Below, one piece after another: positions 36,449 to 49,052 of a DNA stretch of 64,000 nt. A model generated the notes under the pieces. It did no database searches. It was not told the DNA's origin and worked only from the letters and a program-made list of their open reading frames with translations. The stretch lies in NCBI GenBank assembly GCA_023376005.1, contig CM042150.1, positions 71,150,187 to 71,214,186 on the forward strand, given 5' to 3'. Origin of the DNA: Doryteuthis pealeii (Eukaryota; Mollusca; Cephalopoda; Myopsida; Loliginidae). The position numbers and the translations under genes are program-made. Within the stretch, counting starts at the first letter, position 1; every line of letters starts with the position of its first letter.

Positions 36449-38232
36449 GTTTGCAAATACAAAATACAAATATAAAATACATTGAGCAAAAGTTATAAAT
36501 AAATTTCTTTAATTGATCAGTAAATTTATGTTGTTTTATTTTTTTTAAATCAATAAACAAAACTTTTGTTACGTTTTAGAAGTCAAATCCGAAAGAAATA
36601 TATCTCTGCAAATAACTTATTTTCCTTCCTTAAATAAAATAAAACTTTTAATAAATCTAAACTGAAAGAATTGAAGAATAAATTAAATAACAAACTCACA
36701 TGACAATAACATTTTTTTAAATCAATTACTTACCTAAAATGCATCAACTGAAAACAATGTTTTGTTTGAAAATATCTTTGTTAAATTACTTAATTCTCCA
36801 AAATTTTATTAGAATTGAATGAATGTGAGTTTTAAAATTTTTTGTCTACAGCTTGAAATCTATCACTATTTTCTATAAATTACTTTCAAATTTCAACAAA
36901 CATTTAATGTAATGAAATATATTAACAGGTACATAACTGGAATTTGAAATACAGGGGTCTTTTTTTGTTTTTACACCGCTTTTTTTTTAATAAACAAATC
37001 TTGCGGAAAAAAAAGATTTAAAAATAAATATTTTTACACAATTCTACAAATTGTATTTTAATTAAATGAATGGGTAAAAAAATAACTTTTTATTATCTAA
37101 TAAACTCTATTAAACAAAAAGGTTTTTTTTACCATATTTTTACGGTTACGAAAACGGAAGCAGTCATGGGCAAAATACCATAAGTAATAATTTAACCTAA
37201 GATATAAATAAGTAGCTGTATTTTATTTATAGATAAATTTCTCGCAAAACTTTACACATTAAATAATTATAAATACAAATAAAAATAAAATAACTAAGTA
37301 AAAATGTATATAACTAAACATGCATTTATTGAAAGATTCGTTAAAAAAAACGCCTAGACCATCAGATATTACAACGACAATTTCATAGTGTATATAAATT
37401 AATGTTCTTCTTTATATTTTATGTATAAATTATATTGATTATAAATTAGGTTCTCATTAATAAATGCTTAAGATTATTGTGGAATCTGTGACGTAAGACG
37501 TGACGTAGTTTCGGCTTCAGACAGAAATGCAATCTATCTCCATTATATATAGAATAGAAATAGATATAACATAATCTTCCTGAGTCCAAAATACTGGGCT
37601 TATAGTATATCGTAGACTAACAGTCAGCCCCAAATATCAGGCTTTACAGGTTCAAAGAGTTAAACAAAATCTGTAAGTTTTCATTTTATAGATGAAGAAA
37701 ATTTTGTATATTAGGTGTGAAAAACGTTATATTCAGTCTCTAATTTTCAAAAAGAATGCTGGGCATTTTTGATAAAACAAAGTCATGGATAGTGTAAGAA
37801 CAATGGTAAAGAGAATGGAATGGTGAACTTAAGTAAAACCTTAGTTGGAAAGTCATGGATTTACTTCTTTCACTATGGATAAATAACAGAACCATAAGAA
37901 TCTTAAAGGCAATCCAACTTGGGAATTTGGTAATAAATTAGGTTATGAAGCATTACTGGCTGCTGGTACCATGTAACCCAGTACAACCTGTTGCATGTTA
38001 CTTGGAAAGAAGATGGACATTACCAAATAACCCCATCACTCTAAGAAATGACATGAAGAGAAATGACATGGCATACACACCTTATTCGATAACTTAGTAG
38101 CTTAATCAGTAATAAAATAATAATGAAAGATATATATCAAGATAATCTCACAGTAGTGTCTGTGAATAATTTAAGAAAAATTCTCTGATTGATAAAATAA
38201 TAATGTATTTATAGATTGAAGGATTTAATTTT
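36449..38232. other. AT-rich sequence without recognised gene
   Basis: No domain-bearing frame. TTTTTACACCGC near 36978 and CACCATCAG-type words echo repeat ends elsewhere, but no boundaries are visible. Confidence 0.45.
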
Positions 38233-38292
38233 GGCGGCGGCGATGACGACGACAATGACGATGATGATGATGATCGACGATGATGATGATGA
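38233..38292. repeat. GGC/GAC/GAT trinucleotide-rich tract
   Basis: A run of related trinucleotides (GGCGGCGGCGATGACGACG and then GATGATGATGATG). It produces Ser/Ile-rich artefactual frames on the other strand. Confidence 0.85.
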
Positions 38293-39174
38293 AGTGGGAT
38301 TTTTTCCAGAAATAATTTCCTTATGGAACTTGTCAAATACATGACTGCATGAAATATAAAATATTAAAACATTATTATTATAAAAAAATGGTAGACTACC
38401 CATTTCTTTACAATATCTCCTGCTGTTTATACATAAATCATCAGTACTAAGCTTAAAGTAAGTCTGCAACAGCAAATTTGTTACTAAACTAATAAGTAAT
38501 CATGAACACCCATTGGGTAGGGGGTGTCTAACACTACCCCTTGAATAAACAGGTAATTTACTCCTACCTAGATCAAACCTTCTTACCCAGAGTAAGGGAT
38601 CATCCAGTGGATCATACTCATTTATATTAAAAATGAAGTACAACAGTTTCTACATGGGTGGAATGCTAATTGTGTAACAGTAAAATTGTTAGAGAGATAT
38701 ATTTTGAATATATCCCTTTGTTGTCCCCCATCCCGTCTCCGCTGGTTACTCATATAAGTAACAACTTTATTCTGTTTTCACAGCTTCTAATTAAAGCGAT
38801 TTTCATTTTTACCACACCCACTGTGACTAATTAAAAATTGAACATTTTCATTTTATTCACTTTGAAATTAAATCTTAAATCTTAAAAGTAAACTCATTAA
38901 GTCATTAACATATATAAACAGTGTTTATTAATTACTTTAATTCATATAATCAAATAATCTGACAATATTTTTTATATCAAAAACCATCAGTGTCTAAAGA
39001 AAAAGTTAAAAATTGATTTAAAAATAAATAAAAAGACACATTCAAATTTTTTTAAGAGTCCATGAAGAACATTTATAGATATATCTAAAAAAAATTATTA
39101 ACCCATGCAAACATTGTATTTGAAAATATAAATTATCTTTTATATAAAACTTCTAAAAGAGTATCATCATTATC
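38293..39174. other. Sequence without recognised gene
   Basis: A less AT-rich patch (38500-38780) with CCACACCCACTGTG at about 38813. Nothing recognisable. Confidence 0.4.
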
Positions 39175-39560
39175 ATCATGTCGCGCTGACAGCATGGATT
39201 TTTATGACTTTCACTCAGCCACACATCCCAATCTGCACCAACCCTGGCAGGTCTTTTGCTTGGCATCCAGAATCTGCACAGAACTGATTGATGTAGGTTT
39301 TTGCTAGTTTGCCAACACTGGTGTGTCAATGTGTAGGTGTCCACAGGAGAACATCACTTATGAGTTCATCCTTGTTTCTCCAGAAGTGTCCAGCATGCCT
39401 GCAGCATCCTTGTGTAGTTCCCATCTATCTTTTTCTCTGAGCCTTTCTTTAGAGACCAAGTAGTGCAGCTGTACTGTAACACTGACATGGCCACAACTTG
39501 AAAGAATTCTCTCTTTATTTTATCATAGAATTCTCTCTTTATTTTTACATAGAGATCAGA
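39175..39560 (-). pseudogene. LINE ORF2 3' fragment
   Basis: Minus-strand reading gives the region after the RT domain of a LINE polyprotein: KSDLYVKIKREF, FFQVVAMSVLQYSCTTW and KKIDGNYTRMLQA. It continues with stops to a short 3' region containing SKRPARVGADWDVW. The first segment carries a local 22-bp tandem duplication of GAATTCTCTCTTTAT. The same post-RT motifs occur at 46690-47630, so this is a truncated relative. No catalytic RT residues remain here. Confidence 0.75.
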
Positions 39561-40854
39561 TTTCCATATAATCAGTCTATGCCTTTTCTATGTGTATATT
39601 GACATTTGCTTTTTATAGATTTCCTTTCATAATCATCAGCAAGTAAGGAATGCTAAATCTTTAAACACCATAAATGTATTGATTTCAATTCCTTTCCTTG
39701 GTAGACTATTCAATTGAAATAACAATATTTATATATTTCTACTTTTATATGCAGTTCTGAAGTTTTGAAATTTAAAAAAATTTTTTTTTTTACTAATTTT
39801 GTAATTATTATCAATAAAAACTAAATCACGTATAAGTAGATAGGTGATTGGGTTACAAAAGAATTTGTGGAGTGTTTATACATTTATTATGATGTTTCAC
39901 TCTGTATGGGCTTCATCAAATTATGATCTGGAAAAGTATAGGAAAACATTACAACCATTTATGAGGTTGTCATGGCAACATAATTAGGAATGATAATTGT
40001 TATGAAACTTTAAAAATGGGAAACAAAAAAGAAAACATTTGAAATTGTGCTTTCAAGAGAGTTAGCATATAAAGGAAGACTATTTATCTGTTTTCAAATT
40101 ATGCTAAAAATAATAAAACACCATTATGAAATTAAACATTTTGTTTTTAAAACATCTGTCATTGCTGGCATAACTTATTTATTATGTATCCCTTGATATT
40201 TTGATGTGTGCATTAGAAATTGAGGTGAAAGAAAGCAGTAGATAAATTTAAGGAATAAAGTAAAAAAAAAAAGTAATGAACAATTGCATTTCTATTGTTT
40301 GAGAAAAGATGTGGCAGAGTAGAAAACAGAATGAGTTTTTCTACATGAAAAACTTTCATCCAGTATTAAGTATGAAAATGTAACTTAATCTACATTGTTG
40401 TAAGGAAGTGTTATATAATATTTATAAAAGGATCTCAAAACAATGCAGATAACAAAGAAAAACAAAAGAGAAAATGAAAGAAATATAAGACAGAGATAGC
40501 AGCAAAGATTTCTGTATAAGACATTATAAGATCATCTTTTTGTATTAAGTAGATCTAATAGATAATATAACACAATGGCTGAGCATGTTCACTTTTGTCC
40601 ATTATTGGTTGGTGAGAAAGGGGAATAATATTATATTTTTTCAAGTTCTATAATGTTTTCTTCCATTCCAAACAATGTGCTTCTTTTAGAAAAAAAAAAC
40701 CCATTAAAATAAGTTTGAAACCTCGTGTGGGGATCCTGAAATTAAAATACAATTTTACTAATTTATGGTTTACTGGTGCATAAATGTCATTAGCATTATT
40801 AGTATTATAAGTATATAAGCTCTGTTCTGAAAGGATCCGTTTAATACTAGTGAA
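39561..40854. other. AT-rich sequence without recognised gene
   Basis: No coding domain. A GGTGATTGGGTTACAAAAG to TGGGCTTCATCAAA segment (39840-39940) looks like repeat-derived sequence but has no partner in the window. Confidence 0.4.
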
Positions 40855-41165
40855 AAAGTAGCCTACCTAGGACACTGACACCTTAGTCCTCTTCAAGGTA
40901 CTCCTCTTGTTACTTCATAATCAAACACCCTTTCTACTTTTCAAGACAATTTGAAAAGTCATCTTTCGGGATCTCCATCAGGTGCTTCACCACAGTCTCC
41001 TTAATCTAGTCCTAAGTGTAAAATCTCCTTTCTCTTTCAACAGTAATGCATCGGGGGGGGGGGGCTAAATCTGGACTGTGGTTTGAGGCTTTTGATTACA
41101 GCCAACCATCTGCTTGTTGAAGGTCTTCCTAAAACATGGATCATTTCTTTTAGCGGATATTTAAA
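40855..41165 (-). pseudogene. Possible mariner-related transposase C-terminus
   Basis: Minus-strand translation shows HLMEIPKDDFSNCLEKW followed by a Cys. This matches the spacing of the final alpha-helical part of many mariner-like transposases (a ..L..IP...F...F..W..R...C pattern). The catalytic domain upstream is not recognisable, and a poly-G run at 41053-41063 disturbs the frame. A weak assignment based on one block. Confidence 0.3.
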
Positions 41166-42146
41166 CCAACTTTAAAATATGACTATTAAAACATTATCTG
41201 GGTTTTGCTCATCCTCAAAAGCTTTCTAAATCACTCAAATAATTCTTGCAGAAAAAATTGATGCATATTTGCTGATCTACACACTCAGTCTTTATAAATG
41301 TGATTTTTTCACAGTACATAAACCCATGCAATGCATCTCTTTGTTGACTGAGTAACTCTACAGGAGAGTATCTGTTCACAGTAATATACTTCCTGATTGG
41401 TTCCCAAATTACATCAAGGCCATGTAACCGGTTGTTGAAAGATTCAAAATGGCTGCATACTTTCTTGACAGATCTTATATCTTATTATATAATCTGTTAT
41501 ATTTAATCCTGTAACATGGTTGAGTAACTACCACATCTCAGTCACTACTTTAATAATATAACTATTGAAGGATGAGTAGATTAACATTAATAATATGAAG
41601 ACTTTCCAGATTAAACTGAATAGAGCATAGTTTTTATTTATTTTGAATGCTTCAAGATTAAGTAGACTAATTTTAGAAATGTGTAAAAAAAAGTAACCTG
41701 AACCCTTTTTTAATACACAGTAGAAAACTGTTAATTTTTTTTTTTTTTGATGGGGGGAGTGGTATATTTTTGACAGTTGCAATTGATTTGTTTCACATTT
41801 ATTTTTACTCTTGTACTACATGCTTCTGGCTTGATCATTTTTATTTTGCCAAAGAAAATAAGCAATTTTTTATCAATGATTTAAAACTATATTTTATATG
41901 TGTAGAAATGTCTTCAGTGAATTGCATGTAATCTTTATTTCATTGTCATTTCAATCAGAACAAAGTTTGTTTCTAATAATACATAAGTTTCAGGTTCTGT
42001 GTGATATTTTAGAAAAAATACCTGTCAGTACAAGTTAAATTAAAAGCAATAGAAACATGATCCATTTTCTTATTTTAGCATACATTTTATAAATATACTC
42101 TGATTTTTCACATCAGAAAAAAAACCTGTTTTAAAGTTACTGAATA

Positions 42147-42152
<6 letters not shown>
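41166..42152. other. AT-rich sequence without recognised gene
   Basis: Nothing recognisable. Poly-T plus GATGGGGGGAG near 41739-41760 resembles the box seen at the ends of the elements near 36 kb and may be a fragment of them. Confidence 0.4.

Positions 42153-42190
<38 letters not shown>
42153..42190. repeat. (TA)n microsatellite
   Basis: A TA tract of about 38 bases preceded by GTGTGTG. Confidence 0.96.
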
Positions 42191-42194
<4 letters not shown>

Positions 42195-42371
42195 TATTCA
42201 TACACCCATGAATATTGAATATTTTGACCCATTTCTTAGAATTTAATACCCGTATGATGCTAGAGTTTTATATGTTATTAAGAACAATGAAAGGAATATA
42301 AAACCCAATTTCGAGAAGGATAGATTAAATTTACTAAATATGAAATGAAAAATAAACAAAAGAAGAAAATA

Positions 42372-43585
42372 CAAAATTATTCGTACAGAATGAAAAATTG
42401 AAAAAGTTGAACAATTTTCGCAATATTAATAGTCAATAGCATAGCCATTCATATTTATTGTTTGTTGCAATTGTTTTCTAAAGATTTTGATTAGATTTGA
42501 AAAAGTCTTTTCTGGGATTTTCCTTCATTCTTCAATTTTAATTGCTGAAGGTTTTTTGGTGACTGACGATTTATTCAATTCTTGCCAAAGATTTGCCATA
42601 AGATTTAAATCAGGACTCATTGAAGGCCATGCCAGAACTGTAATCTTCTTTTTCTGAAGTTACACAGTCATTGATTTAGATGTATTATCTTGCTTGAAAG
42701 TAAATTGTTGACCCAGATCAAGATTTTGCACTGATAGTTGTAAATTTTCAGCCAGAATGTTGATATAGTCTTCAGATTTCCTTATTCATCTTTTTACAAT
42801 TAATTGTGCAGTCCCCTTTGAGCCATAACAACCCCAAAACATCATTGAGCCACTATGTTTTAATGTTAGCACTGTGTCCATTGCGAGGAAAGCCTCACCT
42901 TTCTTGCACCAAATCTTCTGCACATTATTATGTCCAAAAAACTCAATTTTTGTTTCATCGCTCCATGGTATTTATTTCTAAAAGCAATTTTCTTTGTTTA
43001 AAAACGTTTAGGCAAAATTAAAACAAGCAACCATGTGAAATGGTTTGTGAAGAGGGGTTCATTGTGATCAGTTTCCATACAATCCATTTCTATTTAAACA
43101 ATGTTCTATTGTGTTATGCTAATAACCATCATATCCAAACTTTTGGCGATGTCTTTCAAAACATCTCTTGGTATTATATTTACCTCATGACACAGTTTTT
43201 GTGCAGTTTTCAGTGATAATTTGGGTTTTCTTCCATGCCCAGGCAAATTCTCTGTTGTATCAAACTGTTTATACTTCTTTATAATGAACAGTACCATAGA
43301 TCTAAAGATAGCTAACTGGTTTGAAATAACTGCTGTAATCCAACTTGTGGAAGTGAATGATTCTCTGTCTTAAATCAACGCTGAGCTCCTTGGTCTTCCC
43401 TATCATATTGTTAACATAAGAATAACAATAGTGACACACTGTGCACCACGTAATGTTCTTTGCTGGAATTATCATAAATATTCTCCTGAATAGTTGAGAA
43501 AGTTTCACCAATAAAATAATTATGTAAATTACTTACACAAACCAATAAATTTAAAACAATATTTTCTACTCTACGAATAATTTTG
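42372..43585 (-). mobile_element. Tc1-like DNA transposon, inactive
   Basis: Ends CAAAATTATTCG (42372-42383) and CGAATAATTTTG (43574-43585) are exact inverted repeats; allowing two mismatches, the match extends to about 24 bases. A TA lies just outside the left end, as expected for Tc1/mariner target duplication; the right flank has TC. The 1.2-kb length is typical of the family. The transposase is on the minus strand and broken by frameshifts and stops. Confidence 0.85.
42430..43406 (-). pseudogene. Tc1-family transposase pseudogene
   Basis: The start is at the ATG at 43404-43406, followed by IGKTKELSVDLRQRIIHFHK, the canonical first helix of the paired-type HTH of Tc1 proteins. The second DNA-binding half is recognisable at about 43106-43290 (NLPGHGRKPKLSLKTAQ, with a GRP-like GRK hook). 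The DDE domain follows in pieces: FFGHNNVQKIWCKKGEAF, FWGCYGSKG, QDNTSKSMTV with the second Asp, then AWPSMSPDLNLMANLWQEL. In that last block the residue at the third catalytic position, normally Glu (NP-IENLW-type context), reads Ala. With multiple stops and frameshifts it is inactive. The family cuts and pastes at TA. Confidence 0.85.
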
Positions 43586-45701
43586 TCTTTTCCTATTTTG
43601 CATAATTTGCCTCTGAAATTTGTTGTATTTAACTTATTGTTCTGAAAATTGAGTTTTATATTCCATTTTTTTGTGTGCTTGTTAGCATAAAAAAAACCTG
43701 GCTTCATACAGGCATTAGATTCTGAGCAATGGATACAAATATTCAGAATTGATAGATGTATAAATAATGTTGTCGTTAACTGTATATATAGTAAATTGGC
43801 AAAATGATTGATCTGTTTTGTCATTTAATGACATAAGGAAAATTTTATTCTAATCAACTTAATTAGCAAGATTATCTTTGATTGTATTTTATGCCTTTTT
43901 ATCTGAAGGAATTAAAAAAAGATTCTAGAAGGTACTTAATTAATTATATATTAAAGTGACTATCATAATCAAGATGGTACAAATGATTTTCAATATCTAA
44001 GTCAAATATTTAAAATTATTTTGATATATAAATTATAAATGTATACTTTATGTTCAGCTATGTGTAAATAGTAGCTCTTTAGTCTTGTTAGGTCTATCAG
44101 TTTAGAAGAAGGAAAAACCCAAGGAGTGCTGTTTGAAGAAACTGTGGCACACTGGTATAAAAAATAAAATAAACACCAAATATTTTTCTCCTGCTTCTAA
44201 CCGATGGCACCATTCCAAATTTCTGCTGCTGAGGATGTTCTTAATATGTATCTTGCTGATATAATATAATGGATGCATATCTGCTAAAAACAGTGTAATC
44301 TCACCAAGAACTATTTATGTAGGGGTAATTGCACCTTGAAGAAGTGACACAATAAAAACAAACTGATATAACAAGAGATGAATAAATGATTAAAGCCTAC
44401 AAAACAATCTTCAAGTCTTTCCATTGAAAATGTTTATAATAATAAAAAAAAAAAATTTGAATAAATGATACTTTTCTGAAAAAATCCAGAAACAGTCCGA
44501 TGAGAATGATGTTTTCTTGACTGTTTATTTTAGGCGAAGAGTGAATGCAGTAAACCAGATTTTTCTTAAAAACCATTTTGGAATTTTGCCAAGTGCTTAT
44601 TGTTATACAATTGAGTGGATAGTTAAGAATGTTATTTTAAGACATTCCCAACAATTCTTTTTTTCCCACAAAAATATCACCTTGACACATACAGAAGTGC
44701 AGAGGTGATTTATTTACTCTAGAGAGTTCAGTCTCAATCTGGGATAAATAATGAAAACTTACTGAGTGTAACATGTAAAAAATCAGTTGGACTTTATTTT
44801 CATTTTACTTTATGTTTAAAAAATCAAGTTATGAAATAAGTATACTTAGAAATTTTTTTATTTGATCTGGAATTTGAGGGAGTAAAAGTACTCATATGAG
44901 ACAAAAGGGTTACTAGAGTGTAAAAATAGGGATTAGTTTAAAAGAAGAAAAGGAAATTATTATTTCAAACAGAAATTAACCAGAAGAAATTTAAAAACTC
45001 ATGTACATGTTTTTAATTAAGCCATACTTGCCTTTGATTTCTACATTTTTATAATAACTCTGTAAATAATAAACACTATCACTTTCAAGAGTAAATATTA
45101 GTTCCACATTATTCACACCCATAAATATATACACATTTAATCATAAATTTATTTATATTTTTCTGTAAATCATTAGTAAGTAATTAAAAGTTGACTATCT
45201 TAAAAAAGTTGTTTTATCTTAAAAATAATAAAGTCATGTAGCAAAATCAAAAAAATCATTTCAAATAAAGATAAATAATTGCAGGGGCGTGCTGAGGCAA
45301 ATTGCCACCTGGGGGTCTGTATTCATAATGGCACCTCCTTTAAATAGATTAAATAAATATTTATTTGATTACAAATATTTCATTTTAGACAGAAGTGTTC
45401 GAAGGCATGAAAAATTGTAAAATTTTTAAGTGAATAAAATGTAGGTAAATTGCATCAGAGGGAATTTGTTTTTGGATCAACCCAAAAAAAAAAATATTGT
45501 TTTTCAAACTTCACTAGAAAAAAATCACAGTATTATAATTCTTTTTTGAGTTTTTTAAAAACAAAATTAAAATTTTCAAATAACTTTTTCAGTGTTTTGT
45601 CATCGTAAATTCAATTTTTTTACATGTGGAAAATATTTTTATCACTTTAACTGGAAGGTTTCAACATTTGGTCATTTGAATAAAAAATCTATCCAATCAC
45701 T
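43586..45701. other. AT-rich sequence without recognised gene
   Basis: About 2.1 kb. The 137-codon minus-strand frame crossing 43411-43824 overlaps the transposon end and has no motif. No repeat boundaries are seen apart from a GC-richer patch (45280-45330, GGGGCGTGCTGAGG). Confidence 0.45.
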
Positions 45702-45766
45702 ATTTTTTACATTTCTAGAAATAAGAAAGACATCTTGTCTTTCTCCTTTCTAGAAATGTAAAAAAT
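45702..45766. repeat. Nested hairpin (20-bp outer arms, 9-bp inner arms)
   Basis: ATTTTTTACATTTCTAGAAA and its exact complement flank AGAAAGACATCTTGTCTTTCT, which is itself a palindrome. The result is a hairpin with a small interior bulge. Confidence 0.8.
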
Positions 45767-46189
45767 ATTTTCTCAAGGTTTTTGAAATAAAAAAACCTAT
45801 TCATTATAAAATTAATTTATTACTGAATAAAATATCAAAAATTTCTTTAAAATTTCACCATATCCACAACTGATTTTGAAATAATTGAAAAACAAATAAC
45901 AAAAAAAACCCCCATCTTTGGATATTTATCTTTTTATTAAAAATACTTTAAAAACGATCCAAAAATTATTTAGGTTGATTATCACAGTACAAAACATGAG
46001 GGGGAGGGTAAATATATTGTTGTTGCACAAAATATGATGCATGGGGATGTCTTTTTAAATGTCCCCATGTGGTCTTGTAGTTTCAGTAAGGGGCGGTTCA
46101 CACCAGGACCAGGTCAAGGTACTGGCAACTCCAACAGTTATCCGTACATGAGGGTGTCACCAGGACTGGTACCCTATCCCCAAGCAGTG

Positions 46190-46680
46190 CCTTTCTTCAT
46201 TTAACTATAAAGTGGCTCTAGCGTGTTTGAAAAATTAGGTAAATGATTGTGGTAGTAGTTCACCAGACCAAGATAGGCTTTTAACTCTGTAACATTCTTT
46301 GGTGTGGGATCCCCTATTGTAGCAGTCATCTTCTCTGGAAGAGGAGCTGTATCCTCCTTGTTGATTTTGAAGTCTATTTTGCTAAATTTCTGATCACTTC
46401 TTAGTGTAACGAATAGGTTGTTCATTTATGGTATTGGGTCATTATCACAGGATGCAGCAACATTTATTGTTTGTTTGTAATCATCACATAACCGAATGCC
46501 TGCATTGTTGTTTCTGACCATCACTGTTAATGTACCACTCTTTTAAAATTGCCCTGACATTCTAGACGGTCCAATTCTTTTTTCCAAGCCTTCCTTTGTC
46601 TCATAGAGTACCAACCTTGCCCAGCAAAACTTTGGACTTGGCGTTTTATCAATAAGTATTTTACAGGCAATCCATTTCTT
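46190..46680 (-). pseudogene. Gypsy-type LTR retrotransposon RT fragment
   Basis: Minus-strand reading recovers successive RT blocks: KFCWARLVLYETKEGLEKEL, GNFKRVV, a stretch like AGIRLCDDYKQTINV, FVTLRSDQKFSKIDF (the block leading to the first catalytic Asp) and then, after an internal deletion, LPEKMTATIGDPTPKNVTEL and AYLGLVNYYHNHLP from the RT thumb/connection. The YxDD palm segment lies in the deleted part. At least two stops and one frameshift are present. No LTRs are visible nearby, and a LINE fragment adjoins upstream. Confidence 0.8.
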
Positions 46681-46689
46681 CACTGAACC

Positions 46690-47630
46690 ACTTAGTTAAA
46701 CCAAAAGCTGTACAGAACTGATTGATGGTGTGTCCATGTATAGTTGTCCACAGTAGAACATTACTTATATGTTCATCCTTGCTTCTCCATCAGTTTCTAG
46801 AAAGACGTCTCATTTGTCACACTTGGATGGTTCATCTAATAGAAAGCAAATGACCATGCAACTATTTTCTTGTGGGCATCCTATGCTTCCATGATTTGTG
46901 CAAGACAGCACCACAACATCCTTGTAGAATCTTTTCTTTAAGCGCTTTGTTAAGGTCCAGATGGTGCAGCCATACAGTAGCACTGATATGGATATGGCTT
47001 GGAAGAATCCTTGCTTTATCTTATCAGTGAGATCAGATTTCCATATGATTGATAATCTGTTTATAGCAATTCATGTCTTTCCTGTGCATTTACAGCTTTC
47101 TGTAGATATTACTACCTTGGTATGTGAACTGGTCTACTAATTTTAGGGGCTTACCATTCAGTGTGGAGATGCCTTCACCTTATTCAAAACATGAATTCTA
47201 TTTTATCAAAGTTCATCAAATACCTCTTGCCACCCTCCCTTGGCTTATGTGCTAGATCATCTGTGTAGTCTGCATCTGTAATAGTCTCTGTGAAATATTT
47301 CCAGCTTCTTGCCTTATTTAGGGTGAAGACTTTTACTTTCATGGGATCTAATGATGTTCTAGTCATATTATGAATAAAAATGGTACTAGTGTATCTCCTT
47401 GTAGGACTCTAGTGACAAAGAGATCTGGTCACCATCAGGTAAGTGGACCATTGCTTTTGTGTCTTTATAGAGCATCATTATAGTGGTAATAGTTTTTTTG
47501 AGGAGACCATATGCTAGTGGTATTTCCTCCACCTTTCCTTTGTGTATGGAGTCAAATTCCTGGTGAAATCTACAAATAGAAGTGTTGTCTTGAGATTTTT
47601 ATTTCGAACACCTTCTATGATTTGACGAAT
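46690..47630 (-). pseudogene. LINE ORF2 fragment: RT palm to C-terminal region
   Basis: Minus-strand translation gives, in order, IEGVRNKNLKTTLLFVDF (the RT block with the first catalytic Asp), KTQK..VRSPDGD-like sequence, RTSLDPMKVKVFTLNKARSW, and TITDADYTDDLAHKP. That last block is the DADYxDD form of the catalytic RT motif, at about 47270. A post-RT region follows, with NRLSIIWKSDLTDKI, FFQAISISVLLYGCTIWTLTK, and a short 3' part. Several frameshifts and stops are present. The family resembles the one at 39175-39560. It abuts the Gypsy fragment. Confidence 0.8.
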
Positions 47631-48473
47631 AATCAGGATTTGAAAAGTTGTGGATCAATTTCTGTGAAACCTGTTTTGTTTTTTCTAAAGGATCTTCTCA
47701 ACTTCATGTTGGATGCAATTAAGAAGGGTATTATAAATCTTAGCAGTAAGGGTTATGCCTCTGCAACAATTGTTGTGATAATCCAGTTTATCTCAGGGTC
47801 TTAAATGTAATATTACTAAATGAGGACCACTTTGCACACTTGAAGTTCAAATACAACTAAACATATGTTTGTTTCATCTTTCACTCTTACTATTGCATTA
47901 CTCCTACTTCCTCACACTGTCTCATTAAATCTCCGTTATTGTTTTTCAATTAAGTTTAAGCTTATGTTTACAGATAAATCATTAATGACAAATACAAGAT
48001 TATTAGATATATTCATATTTGAAATTCTTAATTATTTCATTGTCACCAATATTTTTCTCACTTATTCTTTAATTATTCATTTATTCATTGTGAATCTGTG
48101 ACCCAATCAGTAGGATCTCAAAGAAATCTAAACTAGATGTTCATTTATAATAAAATTTTGTATTTGTTTCGTTTCACATTAAAGTCCAAATTGCCATTTA
48201 AATGTTAAATAATGTAAAACAGAATTTGTTCAATTCAACAATTTGTTAACCTGAGTGGCAATTATAACTAATAACGATATGTTCAAAAAGTATCAAGACT
48301 GAAGCTGTATTTACCAAGACAGAAATGAACATTAAATGAAACATAAATTTTCTTTAAAATAGCCCTCATGGCATTCAAAACATTTATTCTAGTAAATTTT
48401 CCATTTTTCAAAGTATCTCTGTAACTTCTGTTTTGATATACTGTAAAACTGAACTGTTGTATTTCTTAATGTC
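47631..48473. other. AT-rich sequence without recognised gene
   Basis: No motif-bearing frame. The short hydrophobic frame at 47865-48101 is compositional. Confidence 0.45.
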
Positions 48474-49052
48474 CTTCATATCCCTTCCTCTTAAGATGAA
48501 ATTTTTCACATCCCTTCCTCTTAAGATGAAATGTTTCATATCCCTTCCTCTTGAGATGAAATGTTTCATATCCCTTCCTCTTAAGATGAAATGTTTCATA
48601 TCCCTTCCTCTTAAGATGAAATTTTTCATATCCCTTCCTCTTAAGATGAAATTTCATATCCCTTCCTCTTAAGATGAAATTTTTTCACATCCCTTCCTCT
48701 TAAGATGAAATGTTTCATATCCTTCCTCTTACGATGAAATTTTTCATATCCCTTCCTCTTAAGATGAAATTTTTCATATCCCTTCCTCTTAAGATGAAAT
48801 GTTTCATATCCCTTCCTCTTAAGATGAAATTTTTCACATCCCTTCCTCTTAAGATGAAATTTTCATATCATGAAATTTTCATCCCTTCCTCTTAAGATGA
48901 AATTTTTCATATCCCTTCCTCTTAAGATGAAATGTTTCATATCCCTTCCTCTTAAGATGAAATTTTTCATATCCCTTCCTCTAAGATGAAATTTTTCACA
49001 TCCCTTCCTCTTAAGATGAAATTTTCACATCCCTTCCTCTTAAGATGAGATG
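48474..49052. repeat. 30-bp minisatellite, about 19 units
   Basis: The unit is ATCCCTTCCTCTTAAGATGA followed by AATTTTTCAT or AATGTTTCAT, repeated about 19 times. Some units are shortened (for example near 48655, 48720 and 48865, where a partial unit is inserted). Because the period is a multiple of three, long repetitive frames appear on both strands (SLPLKMK.. on one, KRKGYE.. and ILRGRD.. on the other). Two main variants (TTTTT and TGTTT) alternate in blocks, suggesting higher-order duplication. No spacer diversity exists, so it is not a CRISPR array. Confidence 0.95.

Noticed and set aside
43411..43824. 137-codon minus-strand frame as a gene
   Set aside because: It overlaps the Tc1 5' end out of frame, has no motif, and its composition fits AT-rich random sequence.
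48474..49052. CRISPR-like array
   Set aside because: Units are contiguous 30-bp tandem copies with no unique spacers, in a eukaryotic repeat landscape.
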